Assembly: GCF_023100945.1 (NCBI RefSeq) | Contig: NZ_CP064689.1 | Coordinates: 62,001-126,000, forward strand | DNA length: 64,000 nt | Reading direction: 5' to 3' | Source of the DNA: Bradyrhizobium sp. 200 | GTDB taxonomy: Bacteria; Pseudomonadota; Alphaproteobacteria; Rhizobiales; Xanthobacteraceae | In this document: positions 27,825 to 35,959 of the stretch, piece after piece | Position numbering within the stretch: position 1 is the first letter of the stretch | How the letters are laid out: each line of letters starts with the position of its first letter | Position numbers and translations under genes: made by a program | Notes under the pieces: model-generated | Databases searched by the model: none | Seen by the model: only the letters and a program-made list of their open reading frames with translations | What the model was told of the DNA's origin: nothing

Positions 27825-28358
27825 ATGACTAAGCCGAAGCTGACGACTCCGCGCCCACGTGCTGTATGTGGAACGGCCTTCAAGCCGCCATAGCGCAACC
27901 AACTATGTTGCTCGCCGAAGTGCACCGAAGAGCGACATAAAGCCGTGGCGCAGGTGCATTACCTCGCTACGCGGATTCCTGTCATCCGCGACTGCCTGCG
28001 GTGTGGCAAGCCGCTGGAAGCGCGCAGCCGGAAGACCGGGAATCGATTGTACTGTTCCGGGCCCTGCAAGGTCCCAACGGTTGAACCCGTGGCCGATGGC
28101 GTGCCGCAGTAAGCACTGCGGCCGATTGTTCAAGCGAAGCACGGGCAAGCAGAAATTTTGTGGGACACCCCGTCGCGTCGTGCAAAGGTGAAGCACGCCG
28201 AACAGGACGACCAAGAAATTCCCGTCGTGGATATCGACGAAGCGCCGCGTCGACTCGCTGTCGCGAAGCTGTTCGACCGCTTCGACTGCGGCGGCGCGTT
28301 CGACCACTTCACGCCGCCGCAATGGGTTAACAGAGCCGACAAGCGCGCGAGCCGGTGA
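27825..28358 (+). pseudogene. degraded tandem zinc-finger protein gene
   Basis: From ATG 27825 the frame gives a first finger-like unit, CGTAFKPP-stop-RNQLCCSPKC, interrupted by an amber codon at 27891-27893. It continues through a second unit, CLRCGKPLEARSRKTGNRLY then CSGPC, to a TAA at 28110. A third unit, CGRLFKRSTGKQKFCG, is in the +1 frame (about 28100-28165). The tail RRAKVKHAEQDDQEIPVVDI to KRASR is back in the first frame and stops at 28358. One stop and two compensating shifts explain a single ancestral gene of about 175 codons with three CxxC-type fingers, reminiscent of phage or plasmid zinc-finger proteins. A 30-codon open frame (27736-27828) overlaps its ATG by ATGA. Confidence 0.6.
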
Positions 28359-28360
28359 TT

Positions 28361-28849
28361 TTAGGATTGAAACCATTCGGGCGGTATATCGGGCAGAAAG
28401 CCGCCAGCGTCCCTCATCCGCTGATAATATTCAAACGCCTGCTCGGCTGTGCAAAGCCCGGCTTCGACGGCCCATTTTAGGAGGCGAAGGCTGCCAACCA
28501 CTTGGGCCCCATCGGCCAAGCCGATTGCAACTCGCCTAGCTTTTCCGTCGTCGCAGCAGAAGACGTAGTCTCCGTCTAGAAGCAGCGCCAAACATTCGGT
28601 TTCCCCTTCGCCAAGCTCGTGCTCGTCGAGCAAAGTAAGAAAGCGCTCAGAGGAAACTTCGTTTGGGTCTACGAAACGGATCGTGCCTTGCTTCTGTAGC
28701 CCGAGAAGCTCCGCCGCACAGGTCGGCTCGCATTCACCCACTACTAAGGGAGAGACACAAATATTTACATTAGGCAGGGCAGCGACGACCTCTAGGGCAC
28801 CGGCATTCGACAGGTTGATTACTGAACTCGCATCAATGATGAGGTCCAC
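28361..28849 (-). CDS. PIN-like (DUF3368-type) putative toxin nuclease
   Basis: About 162 residues. The core features of DUF3368/PIN proteins are in order: VDLIIDASSVINLSNAG (first acidic residue), a LGEGETECLALLLDGD helix (acidic cluster) and DDGKARRVAIGLADGAQVVG (third acidic site) followed by SLRLLKWAVEAGL. PIN proteins are Mg-dependent RNases and often toxins. The GTG at 28849 has GAGGGA five bases upstream and limits the overlap with the upstream gene to 17 bases; an ATG at 28879 is the alternative. It is the last gene of the four-gene island operon and converges on the zinc-finger pseudogene. Confidence 0.75.
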   Translation of the reverse strand: MDLIIDASSVINLSNAGALEVVAALPNVNICVSPLVVGECEPTCAAELLGLQKQGTIRFVDPNEVSSERFLTLLDEHELGEGETECLALLLDGDYVFCCDDGKARRVAIGLADGAQVVGSLRLLKWAVEAGLCTAEQAFEYYQRMRDAGGFLPDIPPEWFQS

Positions 28850-29966
28850 GACGTCCCTCACCGCTGATGCGCGATCCATAGACGTCGTTGATGGAACAAT
28901 TCAAGCGGTCCGTTACCCAACCGATTGAAACTTCTCCCTGCTCAACTTTTTCAGCAGCAACGTTCAGCAGGTTCTTTGATACACGCGGGATATACACGGG
29001 CTCGCGCTTAGGCAAACGAAGGGCCTCTGCTCGCTTCTCGGGGCCACCGAAGTAGTCCCGAAGGTGGTCAGCAAGTGATTTTGCTCCGCCCGATGGAAGA
29101 AGCTCCAAATCTTCGCAGCGGCGCGCTGCCACCTCGAAGCTCACCCCATAGAAGCGCGACAGATACAATATCTCGATGTCGCCGATTGCCGGATTGGTAA
29201 TACCCAAGGTCTTGCGAACCTGCTGTAGGACCATTCCTACACCGCTCGCAGGAAGCAGGAGTACGGAGGCAAAGGCGTTTACGAAATGCTCCGCTTGCGT
29301 TCGATATCTATTAAGTCCCCCAATCTGCCCAGCCAGATCGAAGGTCACTGATCGATTAGAGTTCTTGTGATGCGTTATTAGATGGCCGATTTCGTGCGCA
29401 AGGGTGAATAGCATCCTGCCACTGAAGCGCGGCGACACGAATACGAAGGGGTAGCCGTCAGCTACGACAGATGCGCCCTCGAAACGAGAAGTTTCGAGCC
29501 TGCCAAGTATCACGCCTAGGCTAACGATCAGTTGAGGCAAATCCGTGAGTGGTTCGTCAAGCTGATTTGGCAACAACATCTGACGAAATTCATTCGCGAG
29601 CCGCTCTGCCTCTTGGTAGGTCTCCTGTTCAAATCGAAATTGTGAGAGCCATTGCGGGGGCGCATCGCGTGGTGGAAGTATCTTTAGCGCAGCTTCGACA
29701 AATCCGGCCGCTGCCTCTACTCCGCGATCAGGCCTCGAAGACACGGTCTGGCGGAACAACATCCCGAGTTCGCTTTTCGATGCGCTCTCTGAAGCGAACG
29801 AACGAAGAGGTACTTTCAACCCGCGCGACAACGCACGCAGGTCTGCCAAGGTTGGGTCTTCACCGTCCAAAAACGCGCGAATGCGGTCCGCCGAGAGTCG
29901 CGATTTATTCGCTATCTCATCGGGCGACAGCGGCAACTGTCTGAGAAAAGTGGCGACCCTGCTCAT
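28833..29966 (-). CDS. HTH (XRE)-ImmA/IrrE family metallopeptidase
   Basis: A 377-residue protein. The N-terminal XRE-type helix-turn-helix (about 10-58, PDEIANKSRLSADRIRAFLD) is followed by an ImmA/IrrE (COG2856) domain with the zinc motif HEIGH (His191, Glu192, His195) in LFTLAHEIGHLITHH and the downstream AEHFVNAFASVLLLP. Such proteins repress their own operons and can cleave partner regulators in response to a signal, and XRE-COG2856 pairs have been proposed as toxin-antitoxin-like modules. It overlaps the upstream Nmad2-like gene by ATGA and overlaps the PIN gene downstream, so its expression is tied to both. Confidence 0.88.
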   Translation of the reverse strand: MSRVATFLRQLPLSPDEIANKSRLSADRIRAFLDGEDPTLADLRALSRGLKVPLRSFASESASKSELGMLFRQTVSSRPDRGVEAAAGFVEAALKILPPRDAPPQWLSQFRFEQETYQEAERLANEFRQMLLPNQLDEPLTDLPQLIVSLGVILGRLETSRFEGASVVADGYPFVFVSPRFSGRMLFTLAHEIGHLITHHKNSNRSVTFDLAGQIGGLNRYRTQAEHFVNAFASVLLLPASGVGMVLQQVRKTLGITNPAIGDIEILYLSRFYGVSFEVAARRCEDLELLPSGGAKSLADHLRDYFGGPEKRAEALRLPKREPVYIPRVSKNLLNVAAEKVEQGEVSIGWVTDRLNCSINDVYGSRISGEGRRGPHH

Positions 29967-30553
29967 GATCGCGTTAAGGCGGCAGACGCCTTAATTCCCT
30001 GCAACCAAGAAAGCATGTCTTGAACCTGAGTTTCGTTGAGCTTTGCGCAACGGCCCATCACGTCGAAAACTCGGTTTCCTTTCTTGCCGATCAGTTCTGA
30101 TAGCTTAGGAAGAGTTTGGTCACGACCCATTGCAACTTCCCGGTCGCTTTCAAGTGCGATAGGATTCGTACCAACAATGAAGTTTTTGATCCGCTCTTCA
30201 AAAGTAGCTGGCTTATGCGTATCCAGCGGATGCTGATTTCCTTTAGCGTCAATGATGACGTTGCCTTCTACGAAACCATTTGCGCCGGTCTGAAGTCTAT
30301 CTTCTGGAAATCTCCGATAGGCAGCTAACGCGTCAATCCTCTCGACGACCTCCATTCCGCCGACAACGTATTGCTGAATTGCAGGCACCTTTCCGGTGAC
30401 TACGAATATAAAGTCACCCGGCATAACCATTCGTCGTATATTGGGCATGCACGCTCCCAACGTGGGAGTCTTTCTGAACAGGATGGGATCGTTCATGTTG
30501 CCGCGTGCATTAGGATCAGTGCCACTGCCTGATATGTAAATGTAACCCTTCAC
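29963..30553 (-). CDS. Nmad2-like putative nucleotide-modification-associated protein
   Basis: About 196 residues. The N-terminal 100 residues carry TLGACMPNIRRMVMPGDFIF then VVTGK, followed by QQYVVGGMEVVERIDALAAY and RFPEDRL. This order resembles the Nmad2 family (cysteine-containing CxPxIRR block, then GDxI), a fold predicted to read or make modified DNA bases. The C-terminal part (KLSELIGKKGNRVFDVMGRC) is helical and unassigned. The GTG at 30553 is chosen for its GGAG six bases upstream; a longer open frame to 30688 runs into the preceding gene. It starts 17 bases after that gene's stop. The family call is from memory of the motif, not a search. Confidence 0.5.
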   Translation of the reverse strand: MKGYIYISGSGTDPNARGNMNDPILFRKTPTLGACMPNIRRMVMPGDFIFVVTGKVPAIQQYVVGGMEVVERIDALAAYRRFPEDRLQTGANGFVEGNVIIDAKGNQHPLDTHKPATFEERIKNFIVGTNPIALESDREVAMGRDQTLPKLSELIGKKGNRVFDVMGRCAKLNETQVQDMLSWLQGIKASAALTRS

Positions 30554-30570
30554 GGTCGTCTCCGCGCGCG

Positions 30571-31623
30571 TCAAATTCGATGGGATTGCCAATTCGCCCT
30601 GAGGCTTTTTCGAACGGCTTCGAAGGGATTGCTGACAACTAGCTTGCGCCGCCCCTTCGAAACAAATTTCTCGTTGCAATGTTCGCATGTGTGCTCGACG
30701 TGAGGAAAGAATGCCGAGTCGCCCGTGTCGAAGTGCGGTCTATCGCAACGTGGGCAGGTCAGGCTGACGATTTTTTCCGATAAATGTGGAAGGGCTTGCT
30801 GGGCCATAAAATATTGAACGTGCACCTCGTTGAGCTCGATTCCATCAACCTCGACGTGGTCGAAAGTGTCGTCCACAACGATATTCCCTTGTGAGTCATA
30901 CAAGTGAATGTGCAAGCCCGCCTCTTCCGCACGGGCAGACGTCCAAACCAGTGCAGGGTTCGATGCCCAAATCTGCATTCCTCCCGGATACGAGGTCTGC
31001 TTAACGTCAAGATTACGAGGCGCTCTCACTGGCGGCACATCGTAATGCACGCGCTTCAAAAGCGAGACCGGATTTGAAATCGATTTTTCCGAATCGTTGA
31101 ACTGTCGTCCGCAAGCTTGGCACATGTGTCTGCGGTGGGGCCTGACGGCAAAATAACCAGCGTCCAAATGCGCCTCATCACAGTGAGGGCATCGTAGCAG
31201 TTTGATATCGCGGTTGAGGAAACGACTCAGATAGAAGTTGATCGCAGTGTCGCCGGTGATGGTGGCTTGCTCGTCTGGCGAAAGCTTTACAACGACAGTG
31301 TCGAAAGTGTCGTCAACCTGCTTGTCGCCTTCCCTAGTTGATCGAGCGTGAACGTGAATGCCTATTTCGGGCGGCATTGAGGACGTGTCGTAGACGGCAA
31401 GTACCGCTCCCCACAAAGCGATGCCGCCCGGATGCGCCGACGCATCAAGCTCTAACAACTTGGGTGCCCTACTCGCCTTTGCAGCGCCCGCACATTCAGA
31501 AAGGCGTACGCCATGCGTGCCGGTCGCGTTAGACTGGTGCGTTCGACACCAGTATCGCGGCTTGCCGTTCCGTTGCTTTCCAACATGCTCGATTGAGCAC
31601 TGTTCAGGTTGATTGGCGCACAT
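30571..31623 (-). CDS. protein with two tandem copies of a zinc-ribbon module (island)
   Basis: A 350-residue protein, family not recognised. An N-terminal Cys/His cluster (Cys2, Cys9, His13, Cys26, His29, Cys44) is followed by two related units: residues 65-190 and 213-338. Each begins PGG-(I/M)-x-(L/I)-W, continues with a strand pair around IHVH/IHLH and VDDTFD, and ends in a four-cysteine ribbon: CPHC (145-148) with CQAC (168-171), and CPRC (290-293) with CEHC (313-316), then a SNP motif. The ATG at 31623 has AAGG five bases upstream; the longer frame to 31731 covers the likely promoter. First gene of the four-gene island operon. The paired ribbons suggest nucleic-acid or target recognition, which is inference. 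Confidence 0.7.
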   Translation of the reverse strand: MCANQPEQCSIEHVGKQRNGKPRYWCRTHQSNATGTHGVRLSECAGAAKASRAPKLLELDASAHPGGIALWGAVLAVYDTSSMPPEIGIHVHARSTREGDKQVDDTFDTVVVKLSPDEQATITGDTAINFYLSRFLNRDIKLLRCPHCDEAHLDAGYFAVRPHRRHMCQACGRQFNDSEKSISNPVSLLKRVHYDVPPVRAPRNLDVKQTSYPGGMQIWASNPALVWTSARAEEAGLHIHLYDSQGNIVVDDTFDHVEVDGIELNEVHVQYFMAQQALPHLSEKIVSLTCPRCDRPHFDTGDSAFFPHVEHTCEHCNEKFVSKGRRKLVVSNPFEAVRKSLRANWQSHRI

Positions 31624-31650
31624 AAAAGCCTTGCCTTTTGGGGCCACTAG

Positions 31651-31672
31651 AACATAAAGAGAACAATATGTC
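31651..31672. promoter_or_regulatory. possible operator upstream of island operon
   Basis: ACATA (31652-31656) and TATGT (31667-31671) form an inverted repeat with a 10-base centre, 28 bases upstream of the zinc-ribbon gene start. A site for the operon's own XRE protein is a reasonable guess only. Confidence 0.25.
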
Positions 31673-31820
31673 CAGTCATTCAACCGCAGGGAGAGAACTT
31701 GATTCCTTTCTAGCAGTAAGGCTGTGCCCATGGAGATCAGTATGCGCTTCTACGCCTTAGACCGACGGACCATCTCGTGCCCCGGACGCAAGCGGCGTGA
31801 GTGCTGCGGGCCAGGGCCCA

Positions 31821-31862
31821 TTCTACTTTGCATGGGGTTGTTTTCGCGATTTTGTGTCTAGG
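31821..31862. repeat. 42-bp dispersed repeat, copy 1
   Basis: Matches 48694-48735 at 40 of 42 positions in the same orientation, starting TTCTACTTTGCATGGGGTTG. Here it lies between the island operon and the hydrolase-gene fragment. The remaining 31673-31913 stretch shows no convincing gene. Confidence 0.8.
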
Positions 31863-31913
31863 CCCTGCGGTGTACCGCCGAAGAGTATCTGCACTACGTC
31901 CGGGACACGAGAT

Positions 31914-32023
31914 CGGAGGAGGTTGGCCGGCCCGTGGTAACCATGTTCAATACAGAGCGAATCGTGGCGCGGGCCTGGCCGGCCTCGGAGAACCGCATTG
32001 CGATTGCCGAACTGACTTATTAG
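31914..32023 (+). pseudogene. 3'-end fragment of a hydrolase gene (paralogue of 25057-26430)
   Basis: The 110 bases match 26321-26430 at 95 positions, with the same reading frame and stop codon. The encoded end is EEVGRPVVTMFNTERIVARA followed by WPASENRIAIAELTY, 33 of 35 residues identical to the intact hydrolase. Thirteen of the fifteen changed bases fall in synonymous or single conservative codons, so this is the remnant of a once-functional homologous gene, not a fresh duplication. No matching sequence precedes 31914. It marks the right end of the accessory island. Confidence 0.85.
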
Positions 32024-32080
32024 CTGTTCTGGACGGATGCGCCCTTATGGCGCCCGGGTCGAAAGAGATAGTTTTGGCGG

Positions 32081-32151
32081 TAGCCCGCATGAGCGCAGCG
32101 ATATGCGGGCTTTGGCAGGATCCCGGATATCGCTGCGCTCATCCGGGCTAC
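32081..32151. repeat. palindromic repeat (TAGCCCG-type)
   Basis: TAGCCCGCATGAGCGCAGCG pairs imperfectly with CGCTGCGCTCATCCGGGCTA around an inner GATAT-rich centre. This is a common Bradyrhizobium intergenic palindrome. It sits 14 bases upstream of the P450 start and may lie in its leader. Confidence 0.75.
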
Positions 32152-32164
32152 GAAAGTGGCACCC

Positions 32165-33550
32165 ATGAGCATCGCCGAAGCCCACGACATGCCGGCCGCA
32201 CGAACGCCGCTGGTGCCGCCAAGCCCGCCACGGGCCCCCGACGACATGACGGCGTTCGGGCGGATGAAGGCGATCCGCATCAGCCCGATCGGGAGCTGGG
32301 GCCAGCGCGCCTATGAGGAAGATATCGTCCAGGGCCGCTTCGTCGGGCGCAACAGTTTCATTCTCAATGCGTCGGATGCGATCCGGCACGTGCTGGTCGA
32401 CAATTACGAAAACTATACGCGCACGCCGGTCGGCATCCGCGTGCTGCGACCGATCCTCGGCGAAGGTCTGCTGATTTCAGAAGGCCGCGCATGGAAGTAC
32501 CAGCGCCGGACGCTGGCGCCGGCGTTTACGCCGCGCGCGGTGTCGACGCTCATTCCGCACATGCTGGCGGCAACCGACGAGACTGTCGCCAAGCTCAGGG
32601 CCGCGAGCAATGCGCCGGTCGATTTGCGCGAGGCGATGCAGCGGATGGCGCTCGAAATCGCCGGCCGCACGATGTTCTCGTTCGGGATGGATCGGCACGG
32701 CGGCGCGTTGCGCGATTTCGTGATGGAGTATGGCGAGCGGCTGGCGCGGCCGCACTTTCTCGATCTGCTGTTGCCGCTCGGCTGGCCGAGCCCGCAGGAT
32801 TTCGCGCGCGCCCGCTTCCGCAAGCGCTGGACGGCCTTCGTCGGCATGCTGATGGCAGAACGCCGCGCCGCCGGCAAGAACGAGGGCGCGCCTGCGCGCG
32901 ACCTGTTCGACCTGATGGGTGACGCGCGCGATCCGGAAACCGGCGAGGCCTTCACCGATGCGCAGCTCGGCGATCAGATCGCGACCATGATTCTGGCCGG
33001 CCATGAGACGACCGCGACGGCGCTGTTCTGGGCGCTCTATTTGCTGGCGCTCGATCCCGCGATCCAGCAGGAGGTCGCCAAGGAGGTGCAGGACGCGACC
33101 ATCAACGGCACGCTCGATATCGAGCGGCTGAAATTCACCCGTGCGGTGATCGACGAGACCATGCGGCTCTATCCGCCGGCGTTCCTGATTGCGCGTGCGG
33201 CCAGCGGGCCGGATACGATCATGGGGCTTCCGGTCAGGAAGAAGGATGTCGTCCTGATCGCGCCGTGGCTGCTGCATCGGCACGAAAAACTCTGGCGCGA
33301 TCCGAACGCCTTCATTCCGTCCCGTTTCATGACCGGCACGCCGCCCGATCGCTTTGCCTATCTGCCGTTCGGCGTCGGCGCGCGCGTCTGTATCGGCGCG
33401 CATTTCGCGCTGGTCGAGGCAACGCTGGCGCTGGCGAAGATGATCGGCGCGTTTCGGATCGCGCTGGTCGACAAGGAGCCGGTGATGCCGATCGGCGTGG
33501 TGACGACGCAGCCTGACCGTTCGCCGAAGTTTTCCATCACGCCCCGGTAG
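32165..33550 (+). CDS. cytochrome P450
   Basis: A 461-residue P450. The I-helix oxygen-activation motif AGHETTAT, the K-helix ETMR (ExxR) and the haem-binding loop FGVGARVCIGAHFA (axial Cys409) are all present. There is no membrane anchor, so it is a soluble class needing separate redox partners, none of which is adjacent. The sequence style (RMALEIAGRTMFSFGMD, PPAFLIARAASGPD) resembles CYP4/CYP102-like bacterial fatty-acid or terpenoid hydroxylases; substrate unknown. The ATG at 32165 is preferred over a GTG nine bases upstream. Confidence 0.92.
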   Translation: MSIAEAHDMPAARTPLVPPSPPRAPDDMTAFGRMKAIRISPIGSWGQRAYEEDIVQGRFVGRNSFILNASDAIRHVLVDNYENYTRTPVGIRVLRPILGEGLLISEGRAWKYQRRTLAPAFTPRAVSTLIPHMLAATDETVAKLRAASNAPVDLREAMQRMALEIAGRTMFSFGMDRHGGALRDFVMEYGERLARPHFLDLLLPLGWPSPQDFARARFRKRWTAFVGMLMAERRAAGKNEGAPARDLFDLMGDARDPETGEAFTDAQLGDQIATMILAGHETTATALFWALYLLALDPAIQQEVAKEVQDATINGTLDIERLKFTRAVIDETMRLYPPAFLIARAASGPDTIMGLPVRKKDVVLIAPWLLHRHEKLWRDPNAFIPSRFMTGTPPDRFAYLPFGVGARVCIGAHFALVEATLALAKMIGAFRIALVDKEPVMPIGVVTTQPDRSPKFSITPR

Positions 33551-33679
33551 TGCGTTGAGGCGAAAGCCCCTTCCCCCGGATCCGATCCGGATGGATTGCC
33601 GCTTCGCGTCAAGAAAATGCGTCAAACAACAAAGAGCACCTTGCGGAGCCGCTTTGGGAGCGTCATCTAGGTTGTCAGC

Positions 33680-35089
33680 ATGAGCGATACCCAGGCCCAG
33701 TTCTCAGTTCTGCGGCAGACCGCCGATCCTGCGGTGGTCGACGTCATTTCGCACTTGATTGCAAAGGGCGAGGATCGCGATCTCAACCGGATCAATTTGC
33801 TGGATTTTGCCGCGCGACATGGGCTCGACGAGGAAAAAGTCATTTCCGCCTTCCTGCATTCGGCGCGGCTCGGGCTGTTCGATCTCACCTGGAATGTTCT
33901 GTGTCCCGGCTGCGGCGGCGTGCTCGGCGCGCACAGCACGCTGAAATCTCTTCGTCACGACGATTACCATTGCGCGCTTTGCGCCCAAGGCTATGAAGCC
34001 TCGGTCGACGACCGCGTCGAGGTCGCATTCACGGTCAGCCCTCGCGTCAGGCGCATCGCCGCACACGATCCCAACACGCTGCCGATCTGGGAATATAACC
34101 GCCAGATGTTCTGGAGCTCGGGAATGGACCTGAGCGAGGAATCGATCGCGCGGCTGATCGATGAGGTTTCGCTCGAGGCCATCGAGCTGCCGGCGGGCGA
34201 GAAGGCGGTGCTGTCGCTGCAATTGCCCAATCAGTTCGTGATCGTGTTCGAGCCGGTGACGCATTCGGCGCATTTTCTGGATATCCAGGGTGAGCCGACC
34301 CGCGAGCGCCAGCAATTTTCCATCGTCTTCAACAGACTGCACGCGCCGACCGGCACGACCGTGATGCGTCCGGGTCCGCTGCGTCTGTCGCTCGAGAACC
34401 AGACCGATCATCGGGTGCTTCCCGCGGTCTGGATCGCCAACGATACGCTCCATGAGCTGCTCGGCAAGCGCAAGCCGATCCTGACCGCCAAGCGAATGCT
34501 CTCGAACCAGACCTTCCGCGACGTCTTCAAGGCGGACAACCTCAATGTCGACCAGCGCCTCAAGATCACCTCGCTGACGTTCCTGTTCACGGACCTGAAG
34601 GGCTCCACCGCGCTCTATGAGCGGGTCGGCGATCTCGCCGCCTTCGATCTGGTGCGCGCGCATTTCCATGCGCTGCTCGAAATCATTGCCTCGGAGAAGG
34701 GCGCGGTCGTGAAGACGATCGGTGATGCCGTGATGGCGACCTTCATCAGGCCGGAGCATGCGATCGTCGCTGGCTTGCGCATGCGCGCGGCGATGGCCGG
34801 GCTCAATGCCGAGCGCGGCCGGGAAGACCTGATCGTCAAGATCGGTATCCACGAAGGGCCGTGCCTGGCGGTGATGCTCAACGAGCGGCAGGATTATTTC
34901 GGCCAGACCGTCAACATCGCATCGCGCGTGCAGAGCTTGTCGACCTCGCAGGAGATCCACATCACCGGCCCTGTAATCGAATCGCCCGCGGTTGCCACGA
35001 TCCTTCAGAAAGAGGCGATCAGGCCGATCCAGAAGGAAGCGGCGCTGCGCGGCATCGCCGACAAGATCGTGGTGTACGAAATACCTTAA
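33680..35089 (+). CDS. class III adenylate/guanylate cyclase with N-terminal zinc ribbon (DUF5939-type)
   Basis: A 469-residue cytoplasmic protein. Residues 1-70 form a helical region, then a four-cysteine ribbon (Cys75, Cys78, Cys98, Cys101), a DUF5939-like beta region (about 110-290) and a C-terminal class III cyclase domain starting LTFLFTDLKGST. Metal-binding Asp305 and Asp349 (KTIGDAVMA) are present, so activity is likely. It would make cAMP or cGMP from NTP; the N-terminal part is presumably the sensor. The gene stands between P450 and cupredoxin genes with its own promoter. Confidence 0.88.
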   Translation: MSDTQAQFSVLRQTADPAVVDVISHLIAKGEDRDLNRINLLDFAARHGLDEEKVISAFLHSARLGLFDLTWNVLCPGCGGVLGAHSTLKSLRHDDYHCALCAQGYEASVDDRVEVAFTVSPRVRRIAAHDPNTLPIWEYNRQMFWSSGMDLSEESIARLIDEVSLEAIELPAGEKAVLSLQLPNQFVIVFEPVTHSAHFLDIQGEPTRERQQFSIVFNRLHAPTGTTVMRPGPLRLSLENQTDHRVLPAVWIANDTLHELLGKRKPILTAKRMLSNQTFRDVFKADNLNVDQRLKITSLTFLFTDLKGSTALYERVGDLAAFDLVRAHFHALLEIIASEKGAVVKTIGDAVMATFIRPEHAIVAGLRMRAAMAGLNAERGREDLIVKIGIHEGPCLAVMLNERQDYFGQTVNIASRVQSLSTSQEIHITGPVIESPAVATILQKEAIRPIQKEAALRGIADKIVVYEIP

Positions 35090-35095
35090 ACGGCG

Positions 35096-35572
35096 CTATT
35101 CGATCACGATCTCGCCGGTCATGCCGAGTTCGGCGTGGGTCTTGCCATCGCTTGTCTTGATGTCGCAGCGCAGGTCGCTGGCACGGCCGGCAGCAACCGG
35201 CACCAGCCACCATTCGGCGGATTGTCCCGGATAGACCTCGATCTCGCGTATCGCGCCCTTGAATTCGGCAAGCGTCGCGGCCTTGCCGTTCTGCTGCTGC
35301 GTCACCTGCACCTTGCGCGTGAACACCATCTGCGAGAACGCATGCGAGGTGAAGTAATGCGGATCGCTGCTCGTGTTGCGCAGGATCAGCTTGTAGAGCT
35401 TGCCGGTTTCAAACTTGAGTTGTTTCGGCGCGAATTCGTGTTTGCCGGGCGAGCCGAGATCGACCGTCACCTCGATCGGCGTCTGCCGCGACAGGTCGCC
35501 AGCCGCCAGGGCAGCTCCCGAAGCGATTCCCAGCCCAACGGCGGCACCAAGCGCGAAACGGAAGGAGGCCAT
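35096..35572 (-). CDS. periplasmic cupredoxin-domain protein
   Basis: A 158-residue protein with a signal peptide (cleavage near LAAG, residue 24) and a cupredoxin fold. Candidate type-1 copper ligands are His72 (DPHYFTSH), Cys136 (DLRC), His146 and Met151 (KTHAELGM). It opens the mature part with IEVTVDLGSPGKHEFAPKQL. This is a copper carrier or electron-transfer type protein; no oxidase genes are adjacent. The ATG at 35572 has AAGAGG eight bases upstream. Confidence 0.82.
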   Translation of the reverse strand: MASFRFALGAAVGLGIASGAALAAGDLSRQTPIEVTVDLGSPGKHEFAPKQLKFETGKLYKLILRNTSSDPHYFTSHAFSQMVFTRKVQVTQQQNGKAATLAEFKGAIREIEVYPGQSAEWWLVPVAAGRASDLRCDIKTSDGKTHAELGMTGEIVIE

Positions 35573-35959
35573 GTTCGTTTCCTCTTGAGAAATCGCTTGT
35601 TGAAACAACGAGTTCACCCTAATGCAAATGCGACCTATTTGCAATTAGAAACGGCCTCGCTGCCTGCGGCGAATCGCGCCGTCAGCCATGGCTGCCAGGC
35701 CCAAGTCCTTCTGAAGGCGGCAAGGTTTCGCGCGTTGAACCCAAGCCCGTTGACACCGCCCCAACAGGAGGCGAAGGCTGAACGGGTCGCTGCGACCGTC
35801 GCGGGCACTGCCTACGGTTTCGCGCAGACGTTTCCGTCCATTCAACGTGACGTCGATTTAATCTGCCTGCGCCGGCAGCCATTCATCGCGCGGATTGCGG
35901 AGACCGAATCTTCAACCCATATTCGCTGAACAGCTTCCTCAATTTTTGCAGGTAGATTG
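35573..35959. other. divergent intergenic region
   Basis: No gene, RNA or strong repeat seen between the cupredoxin and TerB-like genes. Presumed promoters for both. Confidence 0.4.

Noticed and set aside
26321..32023. The duplicated hydrolase end as attL/attR of an integrase-driven island
   Set aside because: The copies differ at 15 of 110 positions with selection on the protein, and no integrase gene is present between them.
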